From positions 238,345 to 302,344 of the forward strand of contig NW_026516714.1 of NCBI RefSeq assembly GCF_025766255.1: DNA of 64,000 nucleotides. Reading direction: 5' to 3'. Within the stretch, counting starts at the first letter, position 1; each line of letters opens with the position of its first letter. This DNA is from Zychaea mexicana. Lineage: Eukaryota > Mucoromycota > Mucoromycetes > Mucorales > Lichtheimiaceae. The position numbers were made by a program, and so were the translations under genes. The notes below the pieces were generated by a model. The model did not search any database. It saw nothing but the letters and a program-made list of their open reading frames with translations, and was not told where the DNA came from. Of the stretch, positions 46,158-58,651 are shown one piece after another.

Positions 46158-49100
46158 ATGAGCTACGTTAAACGAGACGAAGACGCCGGTAAGCAAACAG
46201 AAATGAAATAGAATGCTTTCTATATTTTATGTATTCGTGTTTGGGAAATTCTATACTCTCTGTACCTTGAAAATGGGGGAAGTGAGTGAAAACTTCCCCC
46301 CATGGATACAACCATCCCATCGCGTTTAATGGGGTCATGTCTAGAAAATATTGAAAACACTCACTTGTTACACTTGCTTACCTTTTGATATTTAGTCGCT
46401 AGCGAGATTGGCCTCTTTTATCACCTCGACAAAACCACCGTGTTACAAGAAGCTCGCGTGTTTAACGATTCTCCTGTCAATATCAGAAAATGCCGAGTGT
46501 TATTGACCAAACTTGTATATCTCTTGTATTTGGGTGAACCCTTCACGACCAAGGAAGCTACGGATCTATTCTTTAACGTGATCAAATTATTCCAGTCCAA
46601 AGACGTAGGTTTTTTTTGGACATGACAGGGTGTCTTCAAGTTTAAGAAAAGATCTGGATCTTGTTTTTTTCTTAAACGTTACGCGTTATTTTTTATTTTA
46701 TGTAGACGTCGTTACGTCAAATGATGTATCTTGTCATTAAGGAACTGTCCAACGTGGCCGAGGACGTGATTATGGTTACCCAGTCGTTGATCAAGGATAT
46801 CCAGTCCAAACAGGAAACTGTCTATCGTGCCAACGCAATCCGGACCTTGTGCCTGATCACCGACGTAAGGGAGGGGGAGAACCAGCTTACCCTTTATCAT
46901 TGTTTTTTTGCTATCATTTTCGGACTGGGCTGACAATAACATATCTTTGTTATTATTCTCATATAGCATTCTATGATCCAAGGTATTGAGCGTATTCTTA
47001 AAGCATCTATTGTCGACAAGGTACCTTCCGTTTCTTCAGCAGCACTCGTTTCCTCCTATCACTTGTACGACGTGGCCAAAGATATTGTCCGTCGATGGTC
47101 CAACGAAGTGCAAGAGGCTGTAAACGCCAAATCATCGTCGTCCGGCTTTGCATCCAGCTATATTTCCAGCTTTGGCGGCAATAGCGCCAACAACCAGTCT
47201 CCGGTTGTCATGTCCAACAGTAGCATCTGTCAATACCATGCATTGGGCTTGTTGTATTTGATCCGTCAGCATGATCGTATGGCTGTTGCTAAATTGGTTC
47301 AGACCTTTGCTGGATCGCGTAGCGGCGGCGGATTTTTGGGCGGCGGCGGTGGTGGCGGTAGCGCTTTGAAGAACCCCGCTGCTGTTTGCTTGTTGATCCG
47401 ATATGCATGCAAGGTTATGGAAGAGGATCCAAGGTAAGAAGCGCAAAATGAAAAACATGTGAGCGAAGGGAAAACGTTATAACTGTGGGACTTTTTTTTT
47501 AGTACCACACGTCGTATGTATGAGATTTTGGAAGGATTCTTAAAGCACAAGAGCGAAATGGTGAATCTTGAAGCTGCAAGAGCTATTTGTGAGATGCCTG
47601 ATATGTCATCTAAGGAATTATATCCTGCCATCACTGGTAAGCTAAATATCCTATGATCAAAAAGGCGTTGAGGGAAATAAGAGGTTACGAGTAAAGTTAC
47701 TTACGTCCGTTATTTTTATATTGTGCATGATAGTATTGCAACTCTTCTTGTCATCACCAAAACCAACCTTGCGATTTGCCGCGATCCGCGTCCTCAACAA
47801 ATTGTCTCTTGCCAACCCTGCTGCCGTTTCACCTTGCAACTTGGATATGGAGAACCTTATTACCGACCGCAACCGCAGCATTGCTACATTTGCCATCACA
47901 ACCTTGCTCAAGACTGGTAACGAGGCTTCTGTGGATCGCTTGATGAAGCAGATCTCTGGATTCATGAGCGATATCTCGGATGAATTCAAGGTGATCGTTG
48001 TGGACGCTATCCGCTCGCTCTGCTTAAAGTTCCCTGCTAAGCAGGCTGTCATGCTGAACTTTTTGAGCAGCGTCTTGCGCGACGAAGGAGGTTACGATTT
48101 CAAGAAGGCTGTTGTCGAGGCTATATTCGATATGGTCAAGTTTATCACTGATAGCAAGGATACAGGTATTGTATAGTTATGAAAATGGTGGGAGGAGGGA
48201 AGAGTATGGTGAAATTTATTAGTATTATCAAGCGGTTTGGCTAACACGGATTTTTTTTCTGTTCTGAATAGCTCTTTCACATTTGTGTGAATTTATTGAA
48301 GATTGTGAATTCACCAAACTCTCAGTCCGTATCTTGCATCTGTTGGGCGTTGAGGGACCAAAGACGCCCACTCCTACAAAGTACATTCGCTACATTTACA
48401 ATCGTGTTATTCTCGAAAACTCGGTGGTCCGTGCTGCTGCTGTCAGCGCACTGGCCAAATTTGGCGTCTGTGTAGAAGAACAAGGTGTCAAGACCAGCAT
48501 CCGTGTTCTTTTGACTAGGTAAAAATTGTGTTTTCTATTTGGTAAAAAAAACGGCTATTGTACCTACAGAAAAAAATTGTTCAGAAACTGATGCTTCTTT
48601 ATTACCTGAAGATGTCTGGATGATGTGGATGACGAAGTCCGTGATCGTGCCGCCTTGTATCTCTCTTTGATGGATAACAGTGATGTTGCAAAGACCTTGA
48701 TTCAAGATGGTATGTTATATTTTCTTGTCATCTCTTAAATCGCTGTGCAATTGTAATAATAACCATATCTGTCCTACGCCATAGATGCTACTTTCGCATT
48801 GCCGACTTTGGAACGTCAGCTTGTCGAATATGTTAATGCTCCTATGGCAAATGATCAAGAGTTCGATTTGGCCTCTGTGCCCGTGATCAGCAAATCCGAA
48901 GAGGAGGAAGACCGACGACGTCTCCGGGCACAAGACATCTTGCCTATCGCTGCTGTTGGTGGCAGCGGTGCAAACACCAACCGCACCAACTCGCCTGCTG
49001 CTCCAGCAACGCCTACACCTGGCATCAACGGCAATGCCGCCAACAACGTCAGCTCTCTCGATCAACAAGCCGTTTATGCCGAAGAATTGGCATCCATCTC

Positions 49101-49986
49101 CGCTTTTGCTTCATTCGGCTCTCTGTTCAAGAGCTCTGCCAAACCTATTGAGCTTACTGAAAGCGAGACCGAATACGTCGTACACTGTGTTAAGCATTCA
49201 TTTGCCAACCACATTGTGTTCCAATTCAACTGCACCAACACACTCAACGACCAATTGCTTGAAAATGTGCAAATGATCATGCAGCCCGAGATGGATGATA
49301 TGGGTCTGACGCAGGTCGCTGAAATACCTGCTGATAGACTCGAATACAATGTCCCCAATGCCATTTATGTCGCCTTTGAGCAACAAGATTACGCCGTTGG
49401 CTCGTTCACGTGTACACTGAAGTTTGACGTCAAGGATTGTGATCCTACCACCGGCGAGGCTGATCCTGAAGGATACGATGATGAGTACCAGGTCGAGGAT
49501 GCTGAAGTGTTGATGGGTGATTATATCCGTCCCACATACGTGTCGAATTTCACAGAGGAATGGGAACAGGGTGCAGCAAGTGAAGCAATAGAAACATTTG
49601 CATTAGACAAAGATAAGGCTCCTAGCCTCAAAGGTAAAAGTGTATCTGATATTTTTTAGATATTGGAAACTATGCGAGGAATAGAATAGATCTTAAAAGA
49701 ACACTTGTTAACTCGTTAATGGATCACACTTACGTCTCTCTATATAGCTGCCTGCACATCGATCCGCCAATTGCTTAGTATGCAAGCACTTGAAGACACA
49801 GGCTTACCCAAGAGCAATGCTGTACACACATTGCTTCTGGCAGGCACATTTTTGGGTGGCGCCAAGGTTTTGGCACGATGTAGGATGACTTTTGATACCA
49901 CGTCCGGAGTGGCATTTGAGCTGGCAGTCCGGAATTCGCAGGAGGACGATCAAATATCCCAAGTTGTACTTTCTGCCATTGCTTAA
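46158..49986 (+). CDS. SEC21: COPI coat subunit gamma (Sec21)
   Basis: Ten exons with agreeing phases: 46158-46188, 46396-46604, 46706-46864, 46967-47433, 47503-47636, 47734-48165, 48272-48518, 48612-48709, 48785-49633 and 49748-49986, for 954 residues, close to the usual length. The adaptin-type N-terminal trunk contains [38 protein letters not shown] and [15 protein letters not shown] Gly-rich loop ([12 protein letters not shown]) sits at about residue 270. The Ala/Pro/Asn-rich hinge precedes the C-terminal appendage ([29 protein letters not shown] and the final exon). Gamma-COP joins the F-subcomplex of coatomer, binds Arf1-GTP and dilysine cargo, and drives Golgi-to-ER retrograde traffic. 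The gene is essential in yeast. Confidence 0.95.
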
Positions 49987-50330
49987 AAACATTATAGTAT
50001 ATTAGACTAAATCCTTTCCCACCCCCAAACCCCCATCATGAAAAAAAAGGAATATTATAACCATCCAAATCAACTTTCCCCCTCTTCTCGCCAATATCAT
50101 GCTTTTAAAGAGAACTTGAAATCTTACTAATAGATCGTTAGTTTTTCTTTATCATCAAGAAATGCTGTAATCGCTACTACTACCATTTTATTTCTTTGCT
50201 TTCTCTTTTATAAACATTTTTTTATTTCAAATTTGGTTTAACGAGTGGATGGCTATGCAGTAAAATCAAGGGACAAATCTGCGTACCTTGAGATTACTTA
50301 GCGTTTACTAATGATGCCTTCAACCAACCC
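49987..50330. other. 3' flank of SEC21; no gene seen
   Basis: A/T-rich sequence with T-runs, probably the 3' UTR and terminator of SEC21. Confidence 0.4.
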
Positions 50331-51000
50331 TATTTGCATTAAATCCGGTGCGATCCAAGACACTATCAGTACCACACACGCTGAAACTTTCATATAAGCA
50401 CTTTAGCCAAAGACGCGTTTTGACTTACGCAGTTCATCCTTTTACAGCTAGGTGCAGGATGATTTGAGATATATACATATGTATGTAATATGAGGCGGTG
50501 CAATAACTAAAAAAAACCTGTGGGCAAAAAGTTATGCTGTGATAGTGAAGCTCAGTTGGACGAAGACTTGGTTGCTTACACGTTTCCTGTGTTGTCGCAT
50601 TTGATGCTCTTTTGTAACCTGGTGTGTTGGACGCGTTGCACCGCGCTATCATCTCCAAATTTACGCTCAAGTTAATGTACCATCGTGTCTTAACGAGATG
50701 GCTACGCTAAAGACACTGGTTTTTCGGCAATTATCGCTCATACTGTGTGTTTACAGGAGATTGCATTTTTATAAAAAAAAATGGTGCACATTTACGGCAG
50801 AACCGCTATTACACTTTCTGGAGACGATGGCACCCTCAGAAAGCGATTTAAAGGAATATTGTTTTCCAATGCCTGATCGTGCGGGTGTGGGATCCGAGGG
50901 GTTTGAATACGATCGCTAGTTAGACCTGTACATGGTCGAAGTACAGTACTGACTATCGGTAACTTCAAGGGCACACTAACGATTGATGATATGTGGCGGG
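50331..51000 (+). pseudogene. Possible LRR (F-box family) relic
   Basis: In-frame stops interrupt a plus-strand sequence with LRR-like pieces, such as QLDEDLVAYTFPVLSHLMLF near 50545-50610 and NFKGTLTIDDMWRVSRCH near 50960-51010. The Leu spacing and the phrase LVAYTFP are reminiscent of the same F-box/LRR family as the gene at 27905-30521. No start or intact exon can be defined. The limits are approximate, and a chance resemblance cannot be excluded. Confidence 0.3.
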
Positions 51001-51442
51001 TTTCTCGATGTCATGCGTATTAAAGGTCGTGCTAGTGGTGGAGAAGAATGACATTAATGAAGCATAAAAAGACTAAAATATTACTCTACACGGTCATATA
51101 TCCGACTTTCTCATCACCAGGAAAAGGAAGACATTTTTGACCAAGTTGAGCTCAGTGGTAAAAGCATAAAAACTCGAAATGAAGTGTTATATAGGGGGAA
51201 AACCCAACGGACGCAATTACCAGCGGTATGCATAGGCTGCAAAGAGTTTAACCGCAACCATAGCATCACGAGTATTAATAAGAATACTTGTCTATGCCAA
51301 ATGCAATAAGGATGATCATGATCATGATATGTAACTATTAAAGTAATCTTTTTTATTTGTCAAGCTTTGACTGTTACATCTTTGTTTATGGGCTTTAGGA
51401 GATAAGGGATTTAGTAGCATAAAGCGAGTTGCGTAGTCATTA
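51001..51442. other. No gene seen
   Basis: This stretch holds the 3' flank of the ODC-like gene on the minus strand. No motif is recognised. Confidence 0.4.
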
Positions 51443-53221
51443 TCATTCGATGAAACTGTTAACGTAAACGGTTTTTGGTCTCTCAAATCCGCAGAAATGA
51501 GAGGTAGCAATTGCATAAGCACCCATGTTTTCTGCGTATATCCAGTCGCCAATGTTAAGTATCGGGAGCTGCGTATCATCTGTTAGACAGTCGCCTGGCT
51601 CGCATGTATGGCCCCAGACACTACATGAATATGTCCGTTCCTTTTGCTCTTGTCCGTACATGCAAATACCGCCCTTCATCAATACTGAAATGTCAAAGGC
51701 ATACGATATATTATAAGAAGTTAATATACATTGCTGTAACTAGCACCACTATTCATCAGTATTTGAGAGTATACCTTTCAGATTGAGCACATCACTATAG
51801 AACAGTCTAGTGGCAAATGAAGCATGTAAGCTATCATTTACATAATCTGTAGGGATTTAACGCACACAAAACATTATTAATGGCATTCTTAATATACACG
51901 GCTAAACAATAATACTATACTTACACATGTACTTCTTGTCCTCTTCTTTATCGTCGCCGTTCTCCTTTATGGTTGCCGGTAGTAGTTTCCTGCCAACTAC
52001 TTGACAGCACACCGTGAGAGTAGAAGTTGCAAAGTATCTTCCGGGCTCAGCCATGATTTCTATATCCGATGGAAAAAGCGAGTCAATGGTTTCATGAATT
52101 ACAAAAGCAATCTGTTCGAAGGTTGGCATTCCAGAGTAATCGACGCCAAAAAAGCCACCACCAATATCCAGTAAGTTAAAATTCTTGAACCCGAGGTTCT
52201 TGGCACGGTCGAAAATAAGGCGTGAGCTCTTTAAAGTATCCTTATAAGCCTCGGTATCAGAGCATCCACTACCGACGTGGAAGCTAAAACGTACGTACAG
52301 AACAGTTAGAAAGAGATAATCATAGCAAAAAGCAATAATTAGTAGAAGCTGATTAAGCCTTTAATTCCTTTGCTTTTCGCGCCTATCTATTTGCACTTAA
52401 TATGATACCTGACGCCAACAAGATCGAGTTCAAGTTCCTTGGCAGTGTTCAATAAATTATTCACATCTGATAAAGGTGCTCCATATTTAATACCAATTCC
52501 CCACTGGGCCTTTGAATCATCGGTTAAAATGCGCAGTAGAAGCTGTGCTTTAGGATACAAGGTCTTGATTTTGTATAATTCATCGATATTATCAAAGGTC
52601 ATTTTGGCGACGCCGTGATCTGCGGCGTAGCGGAGATACGAGGCTTGTTTGCATGTATGAGCATAGATAATGTTAGTGGACTTGACGCCAAGATCAATGA
52701 CCTTTTTCATCTCGGGACCACTAGCACAGTCAAAGCCAGTGCCTAGTGATGCTAGGTACTGTATGATTCTCGGGTCTGGATTACACTTGACAGCTATTGT
52801 ATAGTGGTAAAGAGTGCAGCAACATCACATATACGACGAGAATAAAAAATCAGTTAGCCAGGACGAATTACATTCTTTCTCGACATCTAGAGCGACGGTG
52901 ATTAAGGAGAAAAGAAAGTAGCACACCATAATACGGCTTAATTTTTGGAAAGCACTTTTTCCATCTCAAATACTGGCGATGCAACTGCCCTAGGTCCACG
53001 ATATAAAAGCAATCATCTTGGCCGAATTTATTATCGAGAGCAACTGTGGCGAGTTTTTTCTTGATCGCCTCATGAATTACGTCGTCCTTGCCATTCTGAG
53101 CGTCGCTGTCGATAGTGGAGGAGTCAGTAGAACGTTCAATACGATGCTCCGCTGTCGAGGTGGCTGTAATTAGAGGCTTCGTTTTTGATGAAATCGGATT
53201 TTGAGCTACACTGATATGCAT
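51443..53221 (-). CDS. Ornithine-decarboxylase-like enzyme (group IV PLP decarboxylase)
   Basis: Five exons on the minus strand, starting MHISVAQNPISSKTK at 53221 and ending at 51443. The protein has the ODC fold landmarks: YYAVKCNPDP with the PLP-binding Lys (the codon for Ala spans an intron), GTGFDCASGPEMKKVIDLGV, the SFHVGSGCSD loop, LLDIGGGFFG, MAEPGRYFATS and YYVNDSLHASF with the substrate-side Asp. The usual active-site signature, xWGPTCDxxD, is here WGHTCEPGDCL: the catalytic Cys and the second Asp remain but the residue after Cys is Glu, and Asp-Gly after VN is Asp-Ser. ODC makes putrescine for polyamines and is a dimer. The exchange suggests a divergent paralogue, perhaps with altered substrate choice. 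An N-terminal low-complexity segment of about 50 residues precedes the domain. Confidence 0.85.
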
Positions 53222-54709
53222 GATATCTTTTACGTCAGATTAATCAAAGGCTTTATGCGAATAGCAGTGACAGCGATGAATTATTTTCCTATAGCGAAAG
53301 AGAAACAAAGCAGCCAATTAGGCGAGGAAAGTTGGTAAGTAAATTTACTTTTTTGTTGAAGAATTAAAGAGACCTTTTTTTTGAAACGAGAAAATTGTAC
53401 CAACAGCAGAAGCCGTGAAAAAGGTGAAGATATATACCTGCTGTGGTTGGGGTGCTCAGCAAATTTAATTGAGTCTGAGTGACGTCTGAAAATGATAAGA
53501 TTTCAAAGGATACATGGTTTGAATAAGTAGTATACCGAAAAAAAAAGAAGGATACGAACGAAGTGTATATGCAGAGTGATTTATCCAGTTGCATTAATTG
53601 TAGTTGAGCCGATGCCGCAACAGAAGCCGATTGCATCCATATGTTGTTTGTGCAAATATAATCACACCATGAAATATTAGCAGGAGACACTGTATGATGA
53701 ACCTGTATAGAGTCGCCAAAAATGCATGACAAGGATATGATTATTGTAGTCATGGGAACTCAGAAGTTTCAATAGTATATCATCATGAGAGCATAGTAAT
53801 GCATTGCTTGCAAGGTCTACTGTATTAGGAAACATAGAATATAAAACTTCGAAATATATATGTAAACCGTAGTGACAGCAGCAGTTTGATAACGGAACGG
53901 GTAATGAGTTCAAATCAGCAAGAGCGACAAGCGTACATGTGGACTCATGACACGCTCAGGCTGCGAGGTCATCAATGACTCAAAAATACTTGACTTCTTA
54001 CTGCATGCGTGAGAAAATTTATTTTATTTCGAATCCAATACTAGGCTATTAGCGCATCGCTTACATGCAAGTATCATAAGAACAGCGACCTGCTTGTAAT
54101 ATTATGCGTATACCTCTATTGTCACAGAATTTCGCATCAACCAGTAGGTGATTAATCTAATTACTGTAATCAAACTGAATTGACGTTTTCTAAATACCTG
54201 AAATTGAGATAAGTAATATGCCAGTGGGAAGCATAATACAATTGTGAATTTAGTAAGGGCCGGAATTCTGCAGGAGGTATGTAAATGGTGTATGTGTACT
54301 ATCGGCTGTAATAGTTTCCTGTCGTGATACATAGTTTTTTTCTCGCTTTCACTTTGCTTCTAGTTCATATGTTTATGAATATAAAGACAACAATGTATAG
54401 CAGTCTTGTGCCATGCATCCTATGAGCAATGTCACACTGCATCAGATACGAACATATTCACTTGATAACTTTTTTTATGGTGAGGTATTATTAAGTGGGA
54501 CAACGTTGTAAAACTGTTTATAATTTTATGATTAGGTTATGAAATGACATCCTTATGATGCAATCCTGTACTTTCTTTTAAAACCTACTTGATAACTAAC
54601 AATAGTACAGCGATAATGAGTATACATATAATAGCAGATTGAGGTGGTGGGGCAGTAGATAATTATGTTGGCTGGAATATTTTATTCTAAGCCTTGCACG
54701 TATTCTCAT
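53222..54709. other. Intergenic; no gene recognised
   Basis: About 1.5 kb, A/T-rich. Minus-strand frames at 53364-53753, 53677-53913 and 54102-54332 are hydrophobic, Tyr/Ser-rich and without motif, typical of translated A/T-rich noncoding DNA. Confidence 0.35.
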
Positions 54710-55440
54710 TTATTGAATCTGAAGGATGAGTACGGTGGCGGAATGGGCAGCAAATGTGTACTCAAAATCACTCTTGCTGTACAGCTTGAAGACCGATTCA
54801 TCAGTCTTGACAGCGGTGGATTCATTGCTGTTCTCAAGGTCCAAGCAGTCGCCTGTAATAACACGTGCAACACCTTCTGTGTTCGCAGCCAAGCTCTTGA
54901 GATTGATGCTGACAATTTGCTCAGTGTCTCGGATGTTGGCAACCTTGATGAAGACTTGCTTAGTATCCTTGTTAGATCCAACCACCCAATAAAAGGGACC
55001 AAACTCGCCGTCGGTATGATCAACTTGAAGAATAGTGTCGGCACCTTTCAGCAAAGTGAGCATAATAAATGATTAGTTACTATTTTTCAGCAATTACAAT
55101 TAGTAATAATGAAATTTTTAAAGTAGAGGACTTACGGTTGCTACTCCATTCCTTAAAGACATAGTACGAAGGTGTAAATCAAACCTTTTCGGTATCAAAA
55201 TGAATCATGTTGGATGAAAATCCAAAAGATGAATCTCTTTCATAATTGCCCGTTTTCATGTTCATTATTGAGCCCATGTAATATAACGAGTAATGTCACA
55301 TACCAGTTTCCATTGCTCTTGACCTTCGCGCTTAATTAATGGGGCATAGGCAACCAATTTAACAAGATCCGAGTTTCTCTCCATACCAGTAAGGAATTTA
55401 GCATTGCCAATCCCAGTTTCCTAGTTGGCGGGTGATCCGG
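54710..55440 (-). pseudogene. Broken C-terminal remnant of a GH51 alpha-L-arabinofuranosidase
   Basis: On the minus strand, 55400-55285 reads IGNAKFLTGMERNSDLVKLVAYAPLI followed by KREGQEQWKL, matching the GH51 pattern (a lineage of AEAAYMTGLERNSDVVKM type). After a gap, SSNMIHFDTEKV, then a stop, then FTPSYYVFKEWSSN (about 55210-55140) matches the family's WFDN..VxGTPNYYVQKLFS. The last open part, 55063-54710, carries the C-terminal beta-sandwich (FGPFYWVVGSNKDTKQVFIKVANI). The catalytic N-terminal half, with both glutamates, is not found upstream, and a stop splits the linker. The parent enzyme would release arabinose from plant cell-wall polymers. This copy is a truncated pseudogene or a fragment left by a rearrangement. 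Confidence 0.7.
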
Positions 55441-56254
55441 TGCAGCGCCATTTGATATGGGCATGATAAGGTTAGATTCGTACTACTTGTACAATGTCAT
55501 ACTGCTTATGGAGAAAGCTCCAATTGCGGGAAATTATGCGATAGATGCCTCAGACATTATTATTATTATTTTTTCGAGAAAAACTAAGATGATAATTTTT
55601 CACTTCACTTACCTAGGTGTCCGTGGAGAAAACGACAGGCCTGCTGTTGAAAACTCGTACTTTTTTTCTCCATTTAGGAATAACATGGTTTATGATGGAT
55701 TATAATATCCCTTTTGGCAAATCGCAAAAAGTCCAAGAAGCAATAGAAACTTGCCCGGCTTTTATTTTATGCATTGCATGGTTTTGATGGATACGTTATC
55801 CGTGATCTGCGTGGTATTACACATTTTACTAAGGTATATAAATGCTCTCTGCAGTATACATACTGCCTGAATATATATTTATAGGATACAGCTTGACGAC
55901 GCCCATTTCTGCCTCTAGGTATTGTTTAGCACTTTAACTAAAGCTGAAGTGTATTTGTGTGAAAATACAATATGTGTAACAAAGGTGGAGATCACAACAT
56001 ACAGTCTCTGATTGAAAATCCAATTCTTTTACCGGCAATATACTTGTATCCTGGATATATAACACGGTCACAAAATCTTTCATAGAAAGATACTATGTAC
56101 TTTTGTAAATAGATGTCTAAATTGCACAGTAGATAAACAATTTATAAATTAAAGCTCAATATACCATAGAAGCCTCTCAGAATGAAGCTATTGTAGTATG
56201 GAGCAAATGTGTATGACAAGTATAAATTTGAAAGACAATCGGTCAAAACTGTCG
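55441..56254. other. No gene seen
   Basis: No further GH51 sequence is found here. The plus-strand frame at 55457-55705 has no known motif. The part near 56000-56254 is the 3' flank of the P450 gene. Confidence 0.35.
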
Positions 56255-58651
56255 TTAAATAAGTCGATCAGGTCTTTCAACAATTTGAATATATGGATCG
56301 CCTGGGGCAGATGTAATTCCACCGTCAAGATAAGAATCCAAATCTGGGTATCTTGGCTGTCCTTGGTGGTCCAATGTTGGCTCAATGATTGAAGTTGCCA
56401 AGATCCGCACCCAGAAATAAAACATCTCTACATCAGCCTATATCATGCTCAGTAAAAAACGTCAATATCATGCTTATAAATACTATCTGTAAGCTAGACG
56501 AATTACCATATGAACTCCAGGACACGTTCGCCTTGTTTTCAAAAAAATAAATAAAAAAAACGTTTGAGTACCGAATAAGAAATTTCAATTTGCGCATGAA
56601 CTACTTAATATAATAATACCTTCCCCAGCCAAACATAAATTGATCGCGACCCCGTGAGGCACTTGAGCTTACTGAAGCAGCTAATGTTCGCTGATCCAGC
56701 ATGTAACGTTCCGGAACAAATTCTCTCGGCTTGTCGTACAATGCTTCACTCAAGTTCAAAGTGTAAGTATTAGATAAAAGCACAGCACCTTTGTGTATCA
56801 GGTATCCTTGATATTCGACTTCTTGTAAATTCTGCCCAATCAGTAATCTTAACAGGTTTCCTTTTTGCCAGGAGCCGACCAGCTATTTGTTTACTTACAG
56901 TCTTCCGTTACTTCATGTGGAATACCGGAGGGAACCGTCGTTCGATAACGCATGCATTCTTTCTGCACAGAAATCAATAATGGAAAGTTCTCCCTTTCTT
57001 CGTACTCTGGCAAGCGGCCATGCTCAGCAATGAATTTGTCGATCTCGGTATGGAGTCTCTTTTGGACATCTTTATAATGCGATAGTATGACGAAAGCCCA
57101 CGATAGTGTCATTGCTGTTGTGTCTGTTCCAGCTTCAATTATATCGACTAGTAAAAACAACCAAAGTTATTAGTATACGTAGCTGCCATATTAAAATAAA
57201 CTTTGATGCTATCGTTGTGCATCTTCGACGATATGATAAACATTAACATGTAACGTCCTCTCACCAACAAATAATAGAATGTCGTCATCTTCTAATTCGT
57301 TCTCGTCCTTGAGTTCGTATAAGATTTTGACAAAACAATCTTCATCGCTCTCAAGTGCTTCTCTGATTAAGCGCCAATATACCGGGTCACGTTTTTCGTG
57401 AACAAACTCGCGCATCTCCTTCTCGTTACTCTTAAACCACGGGCCGAATAAGGCTGAAAATGCAGGCAGAAATGTCGGCATATCTTGATCAGGTGCACTG
57501 AGTTTAATAGATGTCCCAGTGAGATCAATCATAGTTATTGCCAGGGGGTCGTCCAATGACTCTGCTCTTTTCGCGAAGAATGTTTGCATGATAAGGTTCA
57601 GTGTGCCAACTTGCAAGGACTTGAGTATATTCACGTGACCATTTTCCAATGTGTCCTTTAAAAGCATTTCCGAAACCCATTCTGCTTCTTGCTTGAACGT
57701 GTGGACTTTACGCGACACTCCCTTGGGTCCAAAGAGACTTTGTGCTATTATTAAGAGTGAAAAGAATATGGAATAGCCTTAGGTAACTACAATGTAGCAG
57801 TCATTTGTGATACAAAATTTTGTAGATCTACGTACCGATCGCACGACTTTGTTTCCATCGCTTATCTGCGTCAGCAAACACCATCCCTCTAATAAACATT
57901 ACATTGAAAGCTATATTACTATACCTTTTCTTCTTGATGCTTACTTCATTTTAATCAGTATTGGAGTGATTGCAATTGTTTACCTTTTCCCAAGTGAAAC
58001 ATATTGAGATGTGAAAAGATGAAACGGGCGGTCAGAAGTAATCGCACCTTTAACTCTAAGAATGTCATTCGCAATATCGGAATCGCCAATAATAATCCAC
58101 GACTTGATACCCATATTTATACGGATTAAAGGTCCTATAGGTGGGTTCGTCAACCGTTTTATTACATACAGCCGAGTGGTATAGTTGTGTGAGTGACGAT
58201 GCATTTAGAAATACGAATCATAAAATGGCAGTCCACGACTACTACTACTATAGCTACTGACCATATTTTCTATGCCACTCATCAAATTTAAAAGCAGGAA
58301 TTTCGCTCGGGAGCTGGAATATATGACCTATTGTTCGACATGAAGTTAATAAAGGCTCACGGTCAATCTTCTTCGTAAGTAGATGCATGTATAAAAAAAC
58401 CGAGAGGGAGAGAGCTTTAAATTACCAAAATATGGTAGACCGCCAGGTACGAGAGGAACCTCTTGTGGCGGCTTTTGACTAGTTATTCCGTCCTCGTTGT
58501 ATTTGCTTCCTGTTGGTTTTGCTAGATATGTATCAAATAGATACATGCCATAAAGTGCAATTCCTGCAGCCATAGCGATGGATATGACTTGCGGTGGTGT
58601 GTTTTGGTATTGTTTGAGAAAATTATCTGTAAATTTGGTCATTGCTGACAT
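56255..58651 (-). CDS. Cytochrome P450
   Basis: A minus-strand gene of about ten exons coding for roughly 520 residues. The start MSAMTKFTDNFLKQYQ is followed by a membrane anchor, VISIAMAAGIALYGMYLF, and a proline-rich hinge ending VPLVPGGLPYFG. The conserved motifs are in order: helix C WKQSR, helix I AGTDTTAMTLSW, helix K KECMRYR (ExxR), PREFVPERYM, and the haem loop FMFGWGRRTCPGVHM with Cys as haem ligand, split by an intron within the Arg codon. The end is PDRLI at 56255. All required motifs are intact, so it should be an active microsomal mono-oxygenase that takes electrons from a P450 reductase. The substrate and CYP family cannot be read. The small exon RGMVFADADKRWKQSRAI lies at about 57835-57890. 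Confidence 0.92.
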
